The notes: generated by a model not told the origin, from the letters alone. A DNA stretch of 64,000 nucleotides from Alkalimarinus alittae (GCF_026016465.1 NZ_CP100390.1:806001-870000); one strand, 5' to 3'. Counted from the stretch's first letter, positions 40,994 through 50,239 are shown. A program made the numbers and translations.

Positions 40994-41260
40994 GTGAGTG
41001 TGATTCATTTAGATGTAAGCGATCTTGAGCCGCCAGAGCCTTATAGTCTTGCTGTAGATATTTTAATGGCTTTGCCAAGTGACGCGATTTTCAAAATGAC
41101 TCACCGGCAAGAGCCTTTTCCTCTGTATCAGACAGCAGCTGAAATGGGCTTTGACCATTATACGACTTACCCTGCTGAAAATGTCGTGAAAATTCAGTTT
41201 TGGCACAAAGATAACATAGAAGCGGCAGCGCGTTTTTTGACTGACTCAACGCCGGATTAA
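40994..41260 (+). CDS. DUF2249 domain protein
   Basis: An 88-residue protein with the DUF2249 signature: LDVSDLEPPEPYSLAVDILMALP, then HRQEPFPLYQTAAEMGF and a final FWHKDN strand. The fold is SirA/TusA-like, but the usual redox Cys is not seen. The start is GTG at 40994, three bases after the hemerythrin stop codon. DUF2249 and hemerythrin genes are often found together in denitrifiers under FNR-type control. Confidence 0.85.
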   Translation: MSVIHLDVSDLEPPEPYSLAVDILMALPSDAIFKMTHRQEPFPLYQTAAEMGFDHYTTYPAENVVKIQFWHKDNIEAAARFLTDSTPD

Positions 41261-41266
41261 CGCCAG

Positions 41267-42604
41267 ATGAAAGCAGACGCAACATTAAACTTTGATTTTG
41301 TTCCTTACTGGACAATCCCTTATCGATTTTTTTTAACCGCCCCTTTGTTTGCCGTGCTTGCAGGTATTGTTCTAAGTTTGTTAGGCATTCAACTACTTTT
41401 AAGTGAAGATATCGCATTATGGCAGAGCCGATGGATTAAAGATGTCATATTCACACTCCACCTGATAACGATCGGGACTATTACGATGGTGATGGTCGGC
41501 GCGTTATTTCAAATTACGTCGGTTGTCGGGGGGCGTCTTTTGCCTGGTGGGCGGCTTGTAGCTGCAGTCGTTTATGGTTGTCTGGCATCGGGTGGCGGGT
41601 TATTTTTTATCGCAATGCTGAACGGTGTGGCTGAGTGGTATGCTGCAGCAGCTTGCTTGCTTGTGTTAGGGTTGTTAGTGCTAGTTGTCTGTGGATTAAT
41701 CGCAATAGCGCGTGCACAACGATACTCCCCAACATTAATGTCTATGAGGTTGTCACTTTTATCTTTATTGATAATGATTAGCGTAGGTGCTGCGCTGCTG
41801 TTGATGCACGGTTATCCTGAGTCAGTAGGGTTTGACCGTCGCTGGACTGATTTTCATTTGCTCTGGGCACTGGCGGGTTGGATTGGGCTTTTAATTATGG
41901 GCGTAAGTTTCCAAGTTATCCCTATGTTTCATGTGACGCCTTCATTTAATGTGACGTTTCAGCGCTGGATGCCAGTGGTTACGTTCTTAAGCCTAATAAC
42001 TGCCAGTGTTGTCGAGTTCTTTTACTCGGGCGCATGGGGTACTTCAATTATAATGGGTGTTTTATTAGGGTGTTTTGGTATTTATGCTGCCTATGTTTGG
42101 GTGCTGTTGAGCAAGCGAAAACGGAAAATCGAGGATATAACGGTTCTCTTCTGGAAGACCGCAGCCATATCGTTAGCTGTGTTTAGTATCCTGCACTTTG
42201 TTTTTAAATTTGATGTGTGGGGAAAGGGTGATCAAACATGGCTATTGAGCGGTGTACTGTTGGTCTTCGGTGTGATTGTTTCTGTGATTGTTGGTATGTT
42301 GCAGAAAATAATTCCATTTTTATCTTATCTGCATATGCAGCGGTTTTGCGCGGGAGATTTTGAAGCGATTAAATCGTTACCGCATATGAGGGCTATTTTA
42401 AAGATTAAACACTCTCGATACTTTTATCGACTCCACCTTAGCAGCTTGGCACTATTGTTATTGATGATTGTAATACCAGAGATTACACTGCTTGCAGGGT
42501 TGTCAGTTTCTATTGAGTTCTCACTGTTATTTTTTATGACCGCAAGAGTTGCGGTCATGGTTTGGAAGGCGGAGCGTAACTGTTTACCGGCTAGCGCTGC
42601 ATGA
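41267..42604 (+). CDS. Polytopic membrane protein, NnrS/haem-copper-oxidase-like
   Basis: A 445-residue protein with about 12 hydrophobic segments. Conserved-looking His residues sit at helix ends: TLHLITIGTITMVMVGALFQ, DFHLLWALAGWIG and PMFHVTPSF, as well as SYLHMQRF. This layout recalls NnrS and subunit I-like haem proteins of denitrification clusters; I cannot assign a family with certainty. It is the last gene of the FNR-controlled unit and overlaps the next, convergent gene by 14 bases. Confidence 0.7.
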   Translation: MKADATLNFDFVPYWTIPYRFFLTAPLFAVLAGIVLSLLGIQLLLSEDIALWQSRWIKDVIFTLHLITIGTITMVMVGALFQITSVVGGRLLPGGRLVAAVVYGCLASGGGLFFIAMLNGVAEWYAAAACLLVLGLLVLVVCGLIAIARAQRYSPTLMSMRLSLLSLLIMISVGAALLLMHGYPESVGFDRRWTDFHLLWALAGWIGLLIMGVSFQVIPMFHVTPSFNVTFQRWMPVVTFLSLITASVVEFFYSGAWGTSIIMGVLLGCFGIYAAYVWVLLSKRKRKIEDITVLFWKTAAISLAVFSILHFVFKFDVWGKGDQTWLLSGVLLVFGVIVSVIVGMLQKIIPFLSYLHMQRFCAGDFEAIKSLPHMRAILKIKHSRYFYRLHLSSLALLLLMIVIPEITLLAGLSVSIEFSLLFFMTARVAVMVWKAERNCLPASAA

Positions 42605-43151
42605 TAGAAACCGCACCGTTAATTTGAATTCCACCAAATGTGTAATCCCCGCGTGCAGCTGCCCCTGTTGAATGTCTAGCCTGTTCTATTTGTACCCGCT
42701 GAACCTGAACATTCTGGTTGATGGTGAGAGTGTTATCTTTATATGACGAGTTATTTAGGTTGGCTTTTTCATCATAGAAAAGTGTCGTGTTACCGAGTGC
42801 TCCATTACTGCGCTCACTAACCTTGTATGTCGACACGCTATCTTGTGGGTTGATGTTAGAAGGTGTTAAAGATGCGTTAGCACGGGGCTCTAATGACGAG
42901 TCAGTTTCGATGTAACTGGCAGCAGATGATGCCTGTTTGTTTCTTGCCTCAAGTTGACGTTCGCTAACTGACGTTCCTGCTGCGTTGCCTGAAGCCGTTG
43001 CTCCCATAATATTAAGCACGTCACCACTTACTGCTAACACGTTACCCATATCTGACTCGGACATCGGCTCAACGCTATAGACGGCATTAGTTTGCAGTAC
43101 ACCTAGTAAAGTTGCACAGAACATTATTGTGTTGGTTTTTAGTTTACTCAT
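42591..43151 (-). CDS. Secreted protein with LxD/SESDMGxV-type N-terminal motif, unknown function
   Basis: A signal peptide (MSKLKTNTIMFCATLLGVLQTNA) precedes VEPMSESDMGNVLAVSGDVLNIMG, an N-terminal motif resembling the 'M-S-D-x-E-L-x-x-V-x-G' opening of pilus-assembly-associated secreted proteins in marine gammaproteobacteria. The rest is Ser/Asn/Ala-rich with a short strand-rich end (GDYTFGGIQINGAVSIMQ). ATG 43151 is chosen over GTG 43160. It overlaps the membrane protein gene by 14 bases, tail to tail. Compare the gene at 59199-59687. Confidence 0.6.
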   Translation of the reverse strand: MSKLKTNTIMFCATLLGVLQTNAVYSVEPMSESDMGNVLAVSGDVLNIMGATASGNAAGTSVSERQLEARNKQASSAASYIETDSSLEPRANASLTPSNINPQDSVSTYKVSERSNGALGNTTLFYDEKANLNNSSYKDNTLTINQNVQVQRVQIEQARHSTGAAARGDYTFGGIQINGAVSIMQR

Positions 43152-43269
43152 ACTGCTCACGCGTTTTTATCCTACTGACTAGGCGAATGACCATGTAAAA
43201 AGGCCAAGCCTATAATAAGCGTAGGAAATGTGTTAGTTGAGAGGCTATATTATCAGTTTGTAGGTATGT

Positions 43270-43313
43270 ACAAAATGAGCATTTTTGTTAAATGTGAACA
43301 AATGTGCACTTTT
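43270..43313. repeat. Two similar motifs upstream of the minus-strand secreted protein gene
   Basis: ACAAAATGAGCATTTTT (43270-43286) and ACAAATGTGCACTTTT (43298-43313) are imperfect copies 28 bases apart; between and over them runs a TTTGTT/AACAAA inverted repeat. Possible regulator sites. Confidence 0.35.
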
Positions 43314-43582
43314 AGGTGTGGTAATTGATAAATAACAAACTTCACACCGCTTTTCTATTTCGTTAAGCAAAATATTGGAATCGACCTACACTATATAAAT
43401 AGTGAAAATTTAATATAAATAACTAAAGCTTATGAGCGATTGGTTTTCAGTTGCTAAAGATTAAAGCGTGATAGTAGGCGGATAACACTTCTATTGGTTG
43501 TGAAGGCTATGCACGAATGTGGGCCGGATTTTAAGTCGTTTCGACTACTCATCAAATTTAAGCGTGTCAGGCGTGTTAATGG

Positions 43583-43603
43583 GTATTTGTGTGGAACAAA
43601 TAC
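43583..43603 (+). repeat. Inverted repeat 50 bases before aceE
   Basis: GTATTTGT and ACAAATAC (8 bp) flank GTGGA. It could be an operator near the aceE promoter or a leader hairpin. Confidence 0.45.
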
Positions 43604-43652
43604 AGGCTCGGCACTTACGTATTTACGTTATGAGATCCAGTAGGAGTAACTG

Positions 43653-46313
43653 ATGCACGAGGATTTAGATCCGATTGAAACCCGAGAATGGTTGGAATCA
43701 CTAGAGTCGGTGATTGATAACGAGGGGGTTGATCGAGCCCAGTACTTATTAACTCGACTAGCAGAAAGAGCAACAAGAGACGGCACTCAATTACCTTATT
43801 CAATATATACGCCTTTTCGGAACACTATTCCTGCTCACAAAGAAGCGCGAATGCCTGGCGATCTGTTTATGGAGCGACGAATTCGCTCATTGATTCGCTG
43901 GAACGCATTGGCCATGGTACTGAGAGCAAATCAACGCCCAGGAGATTTAGGCGGACATATTTCTACCTTTTCATCGATTGCCACTATGTATGATGTTGGC
44001 TTTAATTATTTCTTTCATGCCGGTGATGAGAAACGTGACTCTGATTTAATTTATATACAGGGCCACTCATCACCCGGTATTTACGCTCGGTCTTTTTTAG
44101 AGGGGCGAATTTCAACTGAGCAGATGGACAATTATCGAAACGAAGTCGATGGTAATGGTCTGTCTTCCTATCCACACCCTTGGTTAATGCCTGAATACTG
44201 GCAGTTCCCGACGGTGTCTATGGGGCTTGGTCCGCTGCAGGCTATTTATCAAGCACATACGATGAAATACATGCATAATCGCGAGTTAGTGGATAACTCA
44301 GAGCGTAAAGTATGGTGCTTTATCGGGGATGGAGAGACGGACGAGCCGGAATCACTGGGCGCAATATCACTGGCGGGTAGAGAAAACCTCGACAATCTTA
44401 TTTTTGTGGTTAACTGTAATTTGCAACGCTTAGATGGCCCGGTACGCGGGAACGGTAAAATCATACAAGAACTCGAAGGCAACTTCCGAGGTGCGGGTTG
44501 GAACGTCATTAAAGTGGTTTGGGGGCGACATTGGGATGCGTTATTTGATAATGATACTGATGGCGCGATGCAAAAAGCCATGGATGAATGTGTTGATGGT
44601 GATTTGCAGAACTTTAGAGGTCATGGTGCCGCTTATACCCGCAAACACTTTTTTGGGCGATCCCCTGAGCTAGCTAAATTAGCAGAGGGTTTAACTGATG
44701 AAGATATTAATCAGTTAAATAGAGGCGGGCATGATCCTTATAAGGTCTATGCGGCCTATCAAGAAGCCGTTAATACAAAAGGTCAGCCTACTGTCATCCT
44801 GACGCATACCATAAAAGGGTACGGCTTTGGTAAAGCAGGAGAAGCTCAGAACTCGACGCACTCGCTTAAAAAGCTAGATTTGGATACGTTGAAGTCTTTC
44901 CGAGATCGTTTTGGCATTCCGTTGAGCGATGAAGAGCTAAAAGACACGCCTTATTATCGCCCTGCCGCCGACAGCCCCGAAATGCTCTATATGCGAAAGC
45001 AGCGTGAGAAATTAGGGGGCTTTTATCCAAAAAGGCGAAAAGACAGTCGGCCATTGACGATTCCAGGTTTAGATGTGTTTGCTGCCCAGTTAAAAGGCTC
45101 TAATGGCCGAGAAATTTCTACCACTATGGCATTTGTAAGGATGCTATCAACCCTGACAAAAGATAAACGCATTGGTAAACGTATTGTCCCTATTGTGCCA
45201 GATGAAGCGCGAACATTTGGAATGGAGGGTATGTTCCGGCAATTAGGTATTTACACGTCAGAAGGGCAAAAGTATGTGCCCCATGATAGTGATCAGATGA
45301 TGTTTTACCGCGAAGCGTCTGACGGTCAAATATTGGAAGAAGGGATTAACGAAGCGGGTTCAATGGCAGCATGGATGGCGTGCGCAACGGCTTATAGTAC
45401 AAGCGATTATCCGCTTATTCCATTCTATACATTCTACTCTATGTTTGGTTTTCAGCGGGTAGGGGATCTTTGTTGGGCTGCAGGAGATATGCGTGCCAGA
45501 GGGTTCTTGATGGGGGGGACTGCAGGACGCACGACACTTAATGGTGAGGGCTTGCAACACCAAGATGGCCATAGTCATATTTTGGCGGGTACGGTGCCAA
45601 ACTGTGTCGCTTATGACCCTGCTTATGCACATGAGTTAGCCGTGATTATTCAGGATGGAATGAGGCGGATGTATGTTGAAAATGAGTGTGTTTATTACTA
45701 CATCACCATCATGAATGAGAACTATGTACAGCCGGAGATGCTAGAAGGAACAGAGCAAGGCATTATTAAAGGCATGTATTTGCTTGAAGAAATTAAAGCT
45801 AAAGGAAAAGGCAAAAAACCACATGTTCAGTTGCTAGGCAGTGGGGCTATTTTAAATGAAGTACGAGCAGGCGCTCAATTATTGGCAGAAGACTTTGGTG
45901 TGTCATCTGATGTTTGGAGTGTCACGAGCTTTAATGAGCTTGCAAGAGATGGCGAGCATGTGCGCCGGTGGAATATGCTGCACCCAGAAGAGAAAGATAA
46001 AGAGAGTTACGTAGCAGCGTGCCTTAAAGATAGAAAAGGACCAGTGATTGCTTCTAGCGACTATATCAAGCTATATGGAGAACAAATTAGGGCAATGGTG
46101 CCGACTGATTATACGGTATTGGGTACCGATGGGTTTGGCCGAAGCGATACGCGAGAAAAGCTACGTCACTTTTTTGAAGTTGACCGGTACTTCGTGGTTG
46201 TAGCAGCACTAGAATCACTCTCGAAGCGTGGTGAGATTGATCAAAAGCATGTACTCGAAGCGATTAGGAAATACAACATTGATCGAAACTTACCTAACCC
46301 GGCCACCCGCTAA
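43653..46313 (+). CDS. aceE: Pyruvate dehydrogenase E1 component (homodimeric type)
   Basis: Thiamine-diphosphate enzyme of the pyruvate dehydrogenase complex, 886 residues, normal for AceE. Visible signatures: PGDLGGHISTFSS, the TPP motif GDGETDEPES...NLIFVVNCNLQ, and the pyrimidine domain segments around GLQHQDGHSH. AGGAG precedes the ATG at 43653. aceF follows after 31 bases. The E3 gene (lpd) is not next to it in this window. Confidence 0.97.
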   Translation: MHEDLDPIETREWLESLESVIDNEGVDRAQYLLTRLAERATRDGTQLPYSIYTPFRNTIPAHKEARMPGDLFMERRIRSLIRWNALAMVLRANQRPGDLGGHISTFSSIATMYDVGFNYFFHAGDEKRDSDLIYIQGHSSPGIYARSFLEGRISTEQMDNYRNEVDGNGLSSYPHPWLMPEYWQFPTVSMGLGPLQAIYQAHTMKYMHNRELVDNSERKVWCFIGDGETDEPESLGAISLAGRENLDNLIFVVNCNLQRLDGPVRGNGKIIQELEGNFRGAGWNVIKVVWGRHWDALFDNDTDGAMQKAMDECVDGDLQNFRGHGAAYTRKHFFGRSPELAKLAEGLTDEDINQLNRGGHDPYKVYAAYQEAVNTKGQPTVILTHTIKGYGFGKAGEAQNSTHSLKKLDLDTLKSFRDRFGIPLSDEELKDTPYYRPAADSPEMLYMRKQREKLGGFYPKRRKDSRPLTIPGLDVFAAQLKGSNGREISTTMAFVRMLSTLTKDKRIGKRIVPIVPDEARTFGMEGMFRQLGIYTSEGQKYVPHDSDQMMFYREASDGQILEEGINEAGSMAAWMACATAYSTSDYPLIPFYTFYSMFGFQRVGDLCWAAGDMRARGFLMGGTAGRTTLNGEGLQHQDGHSHILAGTVPNCVAYDPAYAHELAVIIQDGMRRMYVENECVYYYITIMNENYVQPEMLEGTEQGIIKGMYLLEEIKAKGKGKKPHVQLLGSGAILNEVRAGAQLLAEDFGVSSDVWSVTSFNELARDGEHVRRWNMLHPEEKDKESYVAACLKDRKGPVIASSDYIKLYGEQIRAMVPTDYTVLGTDGFGRSDTREKLRHFFEVDRYFVVVAALESLSKRGEIDQKHVLEAIRKYNIDRNLPNPATR

Positions 46314-46344
46314 TGAGTACTGACCCTATATTGAGGAGCTTGAG

Positions 46345-47976
46345 ATGAGTACGAGTGATATCAAAGTTCCCGACATTGGTGGTAGTACCGATGTCGAGGT
46401 AATTGAGTTATGTGTTGCCGCTGGTGACACGATTGCAGTTGATGATGTTTTAGTGGTACTTGAATCAGATAAGGCGACTATGGAAATTCCTGCATCAGCA
46501 GCGGGCGATGTGCTAGAGATGAAGCTAGCCGTGGGCGATAAAGTCTCTGAAGGTGATGTTATTGTGTTGATAGAGCCTGCAGATGCCATAAGTGAGCAGG
46601 AGTCCGTCTCCGCTGCTGCTAAAGCAGAGAATGAAGAGGACGCTATTGAGCAAGCGCCTGTCAAAGCAGAACGTGAACCTGAAGCGGTATCAGGCTCAGA
46701 CATAAAAACTGTCTCAGTGCCAGATACCGGAAGCTCAGATAAAGTGACCGTGATTGAGGTGACAATAAAGGTAGGAGATGCGGTTGAAGAAGACGAAACG
46801 CTGATTGTAGTGGAGTCTGATAAGGCGACGATGGAGATACCGTCACCTCATAGCGGGACGGTTGAAAAACTCTTAGTGAAAGAAGGTGATACTGTAGGCA
46901 CCGATGATCCCATTGTTGAACTAATGGTCAAGGGTAAGAGAGGAGCGCCAACTAAAGAAAAAACAGTTGATTCTGAACCTGCACCTAAAGCGGAAACTAT
47001 TGCTCAAAAAGGAGCGCCAACCGTTGCTCACTCTACTGCAGAAGCCTCCGTTACAACGCATGGCATTGACCAAAAAGTGCATGCAGGGCCCGCTGTTCGT
47101 AAGCTCGCACGAGAGTTTGGTGTAGATTTGGTTCATGTCGTGGGGAGTGGCCCAAAGAACCGAATTCTAAAAGAAGATGTTCAGGCATTTGTTAAGGCTG
47201 GCTTAAAGCAGGGCTCCGTTTCTGCAGGCGCTGTTGGGCAAGGCATACCTTCTATCACGCTGCCTGATTTTAGCCAGTTTGGAGTAGTAGAGCACACGCC
47301 ATTAAGTCGTATTCATAAGCTAACCGCTGAAAATATGCATAAAAGTTGGCTGAATGTACCGCATGTTACTCAGTTTGATGAAGCTGACATTACCGATATG
47401 GAAGCCTTTAGGAAGTCGCAAAAGGCAGTAGCAGAAGCCAAAGGTACTAAGTTAACGCCTTTGCCTTTTATATTGAAAGCCTGCGCCTATGCAATGAACC
47501 GTTATCCTCAGTTTAATGTCTCTATTGATATGGACTCTCATGAGTTGATTCAAAAACGTTACATCAACATTGGTGTAGCCGTTGATACACCGGCAGGTTT
47601 AGTGGTGCCTGTCATTAGAGATGTTGATAAAAAAAGTTTATGGCAGTTAGCCGAAGAGTGCATTGATTTAGCGGGAAAAGCCAAAGATAAGAAACTTAAA
47701 CCGGCCGAAATGCAGGGAGGTTGTTTTACGATATCGAGTTTAGGGAGTGTTGGCGGTACGGCATTTACCCCGATCGTCAATACGCCAGAAGTGGCTATTC
47801 TTGGTTTATCAAAAGCATCTATTAAGCCTGTTTGGGATGGGAGCGAATTTTTGCCTCGGTTAATGCTCCCGCTGTCTTTATCTTATGATCACCGAGCCGT
47901 TAATGGTGCCGATGCTGCAAGGTTCACTGCGTTACTGGGAGTGTTGCTAGGCGACTTGAGGCAGCTTTTGCTGTAA
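46345..47976 (+). CDS. aceF: Pyruvate dehydrogenase E2 component (dihydrolipoyl acetyltransferase)
   Basis: The 543-residue core enzyme transfers acetyl groups to CoA. Two lipoyl domains each carry ESDKATMEIP, with modified Lys43 and Lys160, joined by Ala/Glu/Pro-rich linkers. A peripheral subunit-binding domain (AGPAVRKLAREFGVDLVHV) follows, then the catalytic domain ending SLSYDHRAVNGADAARF with the DHR active-site His. Two lipoyl domains is the Pseudomonas-like number (E. coli has three). Confidence 0.97.
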   Translation: MSTSDIKVPDIGGSTDVEVIELCVAAGDTIAVDDVLVVLESDKATMEIPASAAGDVLEMKLAVGDKVSEGDVIVLIEPADAISEQESVSAAAKAENEEDAIEQAPVKAEREPEAVSGSDIKTVSVPDTGSSDKVTVIEVTIKVGDAVEEDETLIVVESDKATMEIPSPHSGTVEKLLVKEGDTVGTDDPIVELMVKGKRGAPTKEKTVDSEPAPKAETIAQKGAPTVAHSTAEASVTTHGIDQKVHAGPAVRKLAREFGVDLVHVVGSGPKNRILKEDVQAFVKAGLKQGSVSAGAVGQGIPSITLPDFSQFGVVEHTPLSRIHKLTAENMHKSWLNVPHVTQFDEADITDMEAFRKSQKAVAEAKGTKLTPLPFILKACAYAMNRYPQFNVSIDMDSHELIQKRYINIGVAVDTPAGLVVPVIRDVDKKSLWQLAEECIDLAGKAKDKKLKPAEMQGGCFTISSLGSVGGTAFTPIVNTPEVAILGLSKASIKPVWDGSEFLPRLMLPLSLSYDHRAVNGADAARFTALLGVLLGDLRQLLL

Positions 47977-48003
47977 TTAATGGTATATCTATAGCAATAA
48001 TAA

Positions 48004-48588
48004 AAAGGAGTGGATGCATTAACCCACGCGATAGAGGCTTATATATCGATCAATGCATCCCAAGAAACCGATGCCTATGCGTTGGCGGCTACTCGCTTGA
48101 TCATGCAAAATCTGCCTAAAGTTATGGTAGATGGCGCTGACCTTGTGGCAAGACAAAGCATGGCTCAAGCCTCTGATTATGCAGGTTTGGCCATCACCAA
48201 AGCTAGTTTGGGGTATGTGCATGCTATATCGCATAATTTGGGTGGATATTACGGCACACTACATGGGATAGGGAATGCTATTGTGCTGCCTTACGTGCTG
48301 GAATATTCTAAAGGGGCTGCTACGCTTCGATTGACTGAACTCGCAGAGGTGAGCGGGTTAAAACTTGCGAATGAGTCAGATGAAGCGTTAGCTGAGGCGT
48401 TTATATATCGAATTAAATCAATGCTGGGATCGTTTGATATTCCGTCGCAATTAGATGCGCGTAGAGTTGAGGATATCCCTTCAATCGCAAAGAGAGCCCT
48501 CAAAGAAGCGCATTACAATTACCCCGTGCCGAGGTATTTGGATCATAAAGGTTGTGAGGCATTATTAACGCAAATGTTAGCTAACTAA
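48004..48588 (+). pseudogene. Truncated iron-containing alcohol dehydrogenase (C-terminal metal domain only)
   Basis: The frame reads GVDALTHAIEAYIS from about 48004, immediately after an in-frame TAA, and continues 192 residues to TAA. It equals the C-terminal half of group III Fe-dependent alcohol dehydrogenases; the NAD(P)-binding half is missing. All four metal ligands of the family are kept: Asp2 and His6 (DALTH), His71 and His85 (VHAISHNLGGYYGTLHG), counting from the GTG at 48010. AAGGAG happens to precede that GTG. It lies 27 bases after aceF and is most likely a remnant. Confidence 0.8.
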
Positions 48589-48606
48589 GCGCTAAACCCA
48601 AAAATG

Positions 48607-49050
48607 CTAAGCAATAGCCTGTTCCATAAGCCTAGCTCTATTAGGTTGGGCAAGGACATTCTGCTTAATTCGAGTAGAGGATGTCCGTGGGTTATAAAGC
48701 ACTTGAATAACCTGTTTTCCTTCAGCTTTTAAATAAGCCTCTACTGCGAGGTTGTGAGGCTTGCGTCCCCAGTCCTCGCCGACGACGAAAATATCGACAT
48801 TCAATTCTTTGCAAGCAGAAACATATTCAAGCGCGTGGTAGGGGCGCACGATATTGACACAACTTAACGCTTGAAGCATTTCTGTTCTTTGATCAAGAGG
48901 AATGACTGGAACGTTAGGCTTGTAAGAGTTTACTACTTCATCAGATGCAACACCCACAGCAACAACGCCACCGAGTGTACTGCAGTACTCTAATAAAGCC
49001 AGGTGGCCTACATGTAGTAAATCAAACGTACCTACCGTATATACAATCAT
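48607..49050 (-). CDS. Cytidylyltransferase-like nucleotidyltransferase
   Basis: A 147-residue enzyme of the nucleotidyltransferase fold, starting MIVYTVGTFDLLHVGHLALLEY with the HxGH motif. RTEMLQAL and the final RTSSTRIK are also present, as in glycerol-3-phosphate or phosphoethanolamine cytidylyltransferases. It would activate a phosphorylated alcohol with CTP. It is 62 bases downstream of a CDP-alcohol phosphatidyltransferase gene on the same strand, so the two probably work in one route; the substrate cannot be told from sequence. Confidence 0.85.
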   Translation of the reverse strand: MIVYTVGTFDLLHVGHLALLEYCSTLGGVVAVGVASDEVVNSYKPNVPVIPLDQRTEMLQALSCVNIVRPYHALEYVSACKELNVDIFVVGEDWGRKPHNLAVEAYLKAEGKQVIQVLYNPRTSSTRIKQNVLAQPNRARLMEQAIA

Positions 49051-49112
49051 TTCGTTATTAGTTCCTGAATTAAAGTGATGTTGTTATCGATTCATGCCTA
49101 TTTTGTGACAGA

Positions 49113-49766
49113 CTAAAAAAGATTCCAGCCATAAAAGGCTGAGAGCCCAAGTGTATAAATAGAAAGGATATAAACGTTGATGGGGTTGCCTGAAAGCTTG
49201 GGTGTTTTGATCTGAGAGACATTTAAGATGGCAAGTGTTATAGCGCTAATATAAAGAATAACAGAGAAAACAGTGTGACTAAAAAGACCTTCAAATAAGA
49301 AAATAAAGACCAAAATAAGACTGTTGTTATCTAGCGCTAGCCCAGTGTATTTTGTGCCGCCAGAAAGTCCGTATGTGCTGAAATAACTTAACCGTATCGC
49401 ACTAGCGGCTAATACTATAAATGCGCCGATTATAAATAGAGGGTCGAATTTCCCATAGCTTAAAAGAAGTATGGCGGGTGTAACGCCATAGCTTACAATG
49501 TCAATTAACACGTCGAGCTGCCCGCCAAAGGCGCTGTCTGTACCTGTTCGTCCTTCCATTCTGCGTGCCACAAGGCCGTCTGCCCAGTCAAATGCAACAG
49601 CCCAAATCATGCCAATCATGGCGGCGTGAAAGTGACCTACGATACTGAAATAAATGGCTAATGTGGTACAGGCTAGACCTGCCAGTGAGCACAGGTTTGG
49701 AAGGTCTTTTACATAAGAAATAATAGTCGGCTGAACGTCTAGAGGTTCTGCGTTGTGTATCGTCAT
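49113..49766 (-). CDS. CDP-alcohol phosphatidyltransferase (PssA-like)
   Basis: A 217-residue membrane protein with several helices and the CDP-alcohol motif. DWADGLVARRMEG is followed by FGGQLDVLIDIVSYGVTPA; the spacing between AR and G is 12 residues, against 8 in the usual motif, so a four-residue insertion is present. The ending LDVLIDIVSYG resembles type II phosphatidylserine synthase. AGGATC precedes the ATG at 49766. It leads a two-gene unit with the cytidylyltransferase. Confidence 0.82.
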   Translation of the reverse strand: MTIHNAEPLDVQPTIISYVKDLPNLCSLAGLACTTLAIYFSIVGHFHAAMIGMIWAVAFDWADGLVARRMEGRTGTDSAFGGQLDVLIDIVSYGVTPAILLLSYGKFDPLFIIGAFIVLAASAIRLSYFSTYGLSGGTKYTGLALDNNSLILVFIFLFEGLFSHTVFSVILYISAITLAILNVSQIKTPKLSGNPINVYILSIYTLGLSAFYGWNLF

Positions 49767-49982
49767 GGCGATCCTATGGTGCGTGAAAGATCCTGTGGTG
49801 TGAAATCAGTGTCGAAATGGTGGTGATGCGAGAATGTTGTAGGGACTAAACGTCCAGAGGGGATAGAGGAAACCGAGCGGTCCGCATAGGCAGTGCGGAG
49901 CACTACTGAGCGTTGTTATTATTTTTTGAGGTAATATTTGAAGCGTTAACTGTTGGTGTTAATGCTATGTAATGAGCAATAA

Positions 49983-50012
49983 AAAAGGGTGAGCCTGTAG
50001 GTTCACCCTTTT
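49983..50012 (-). terminator. Intrinsic terminator of cspA
   Basis: A 14-bp stem (AAAAGGGTGAGCCT with AGGTTCACCCTTTT, one G-T pair) with a 2-base centre. On the minus strand TTTTTTATTG follows. Confidence 0.9.
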
Positions 50013-50029
50013 AAGATGCTATCTAAAAA

Positions 50030-50239
50030 TTAGATAGCAACAATGTTTTCAGCCTGAGGGCCTTTTTGACCGTCAGTGACTGTGAACTCAACTTGCTGGC
50101 CTTCTGCAAGTGTTTTGAATCCTGAGCTAGCAATAGCGCTAAAGTGAGCAAATACATCTGGACCAGACTCTTGCTCGATAAAACCAAAACCTTTAGATTC
50201 GTTGAACCACTTAACGGTTCCTTTAGTTGTATTAGACAT
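50030..50239 (-). CDS. Cold-shock domain protein (CspA family)
   Basis: A 69-residue RNA/DNA chaperone with a five-strand OB fold. RNP1 is KGFGFI and RNP2 is VFAHFS; the opening [17 protein letters not shown] is typical. ATG 50239 has CAGGATAT upstream; the frame extends to 50293 without support. The transcript probably has a long 5' leader within 50240-50500, as usual for this family. Paralogue number cannot be judged from here. Confidence 0.95.
   Translation of the reverse strand: MSNTTKGTVKWFNESKGFGFIEQESGPDVFAHFSAIASSGFKTLAEGQQVEFTVTDGQKGPQAENIVAI

Larger units (their letters stand above)
43152..43652. other. AT-rich intergenic region upstream of aceE
   Basis: Five hundred bases without a gene, between divergent units. 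It contains two similar motifs at 43270-43313 and an inverted repeat at 43583-43603, and must hold the aceEF promoter. No PdhR-type site was found. Confidence 0.5.

Noticed and set aside
43161-43652. PdhR operator before aceE
   Set aside because: No AATTGGT-N3-ACCAATT-like site; only an unrelated 8-bp inverted repeat near the start.
49861-49915. Small hairpin (TCCGCA/TGCGGA) between the CDP-alcohol transferase gene and cspA as a terminator
   Set aside because: Short stem, no T-run, and it lies upstream rather than downstream of the nearest same-strand gene.
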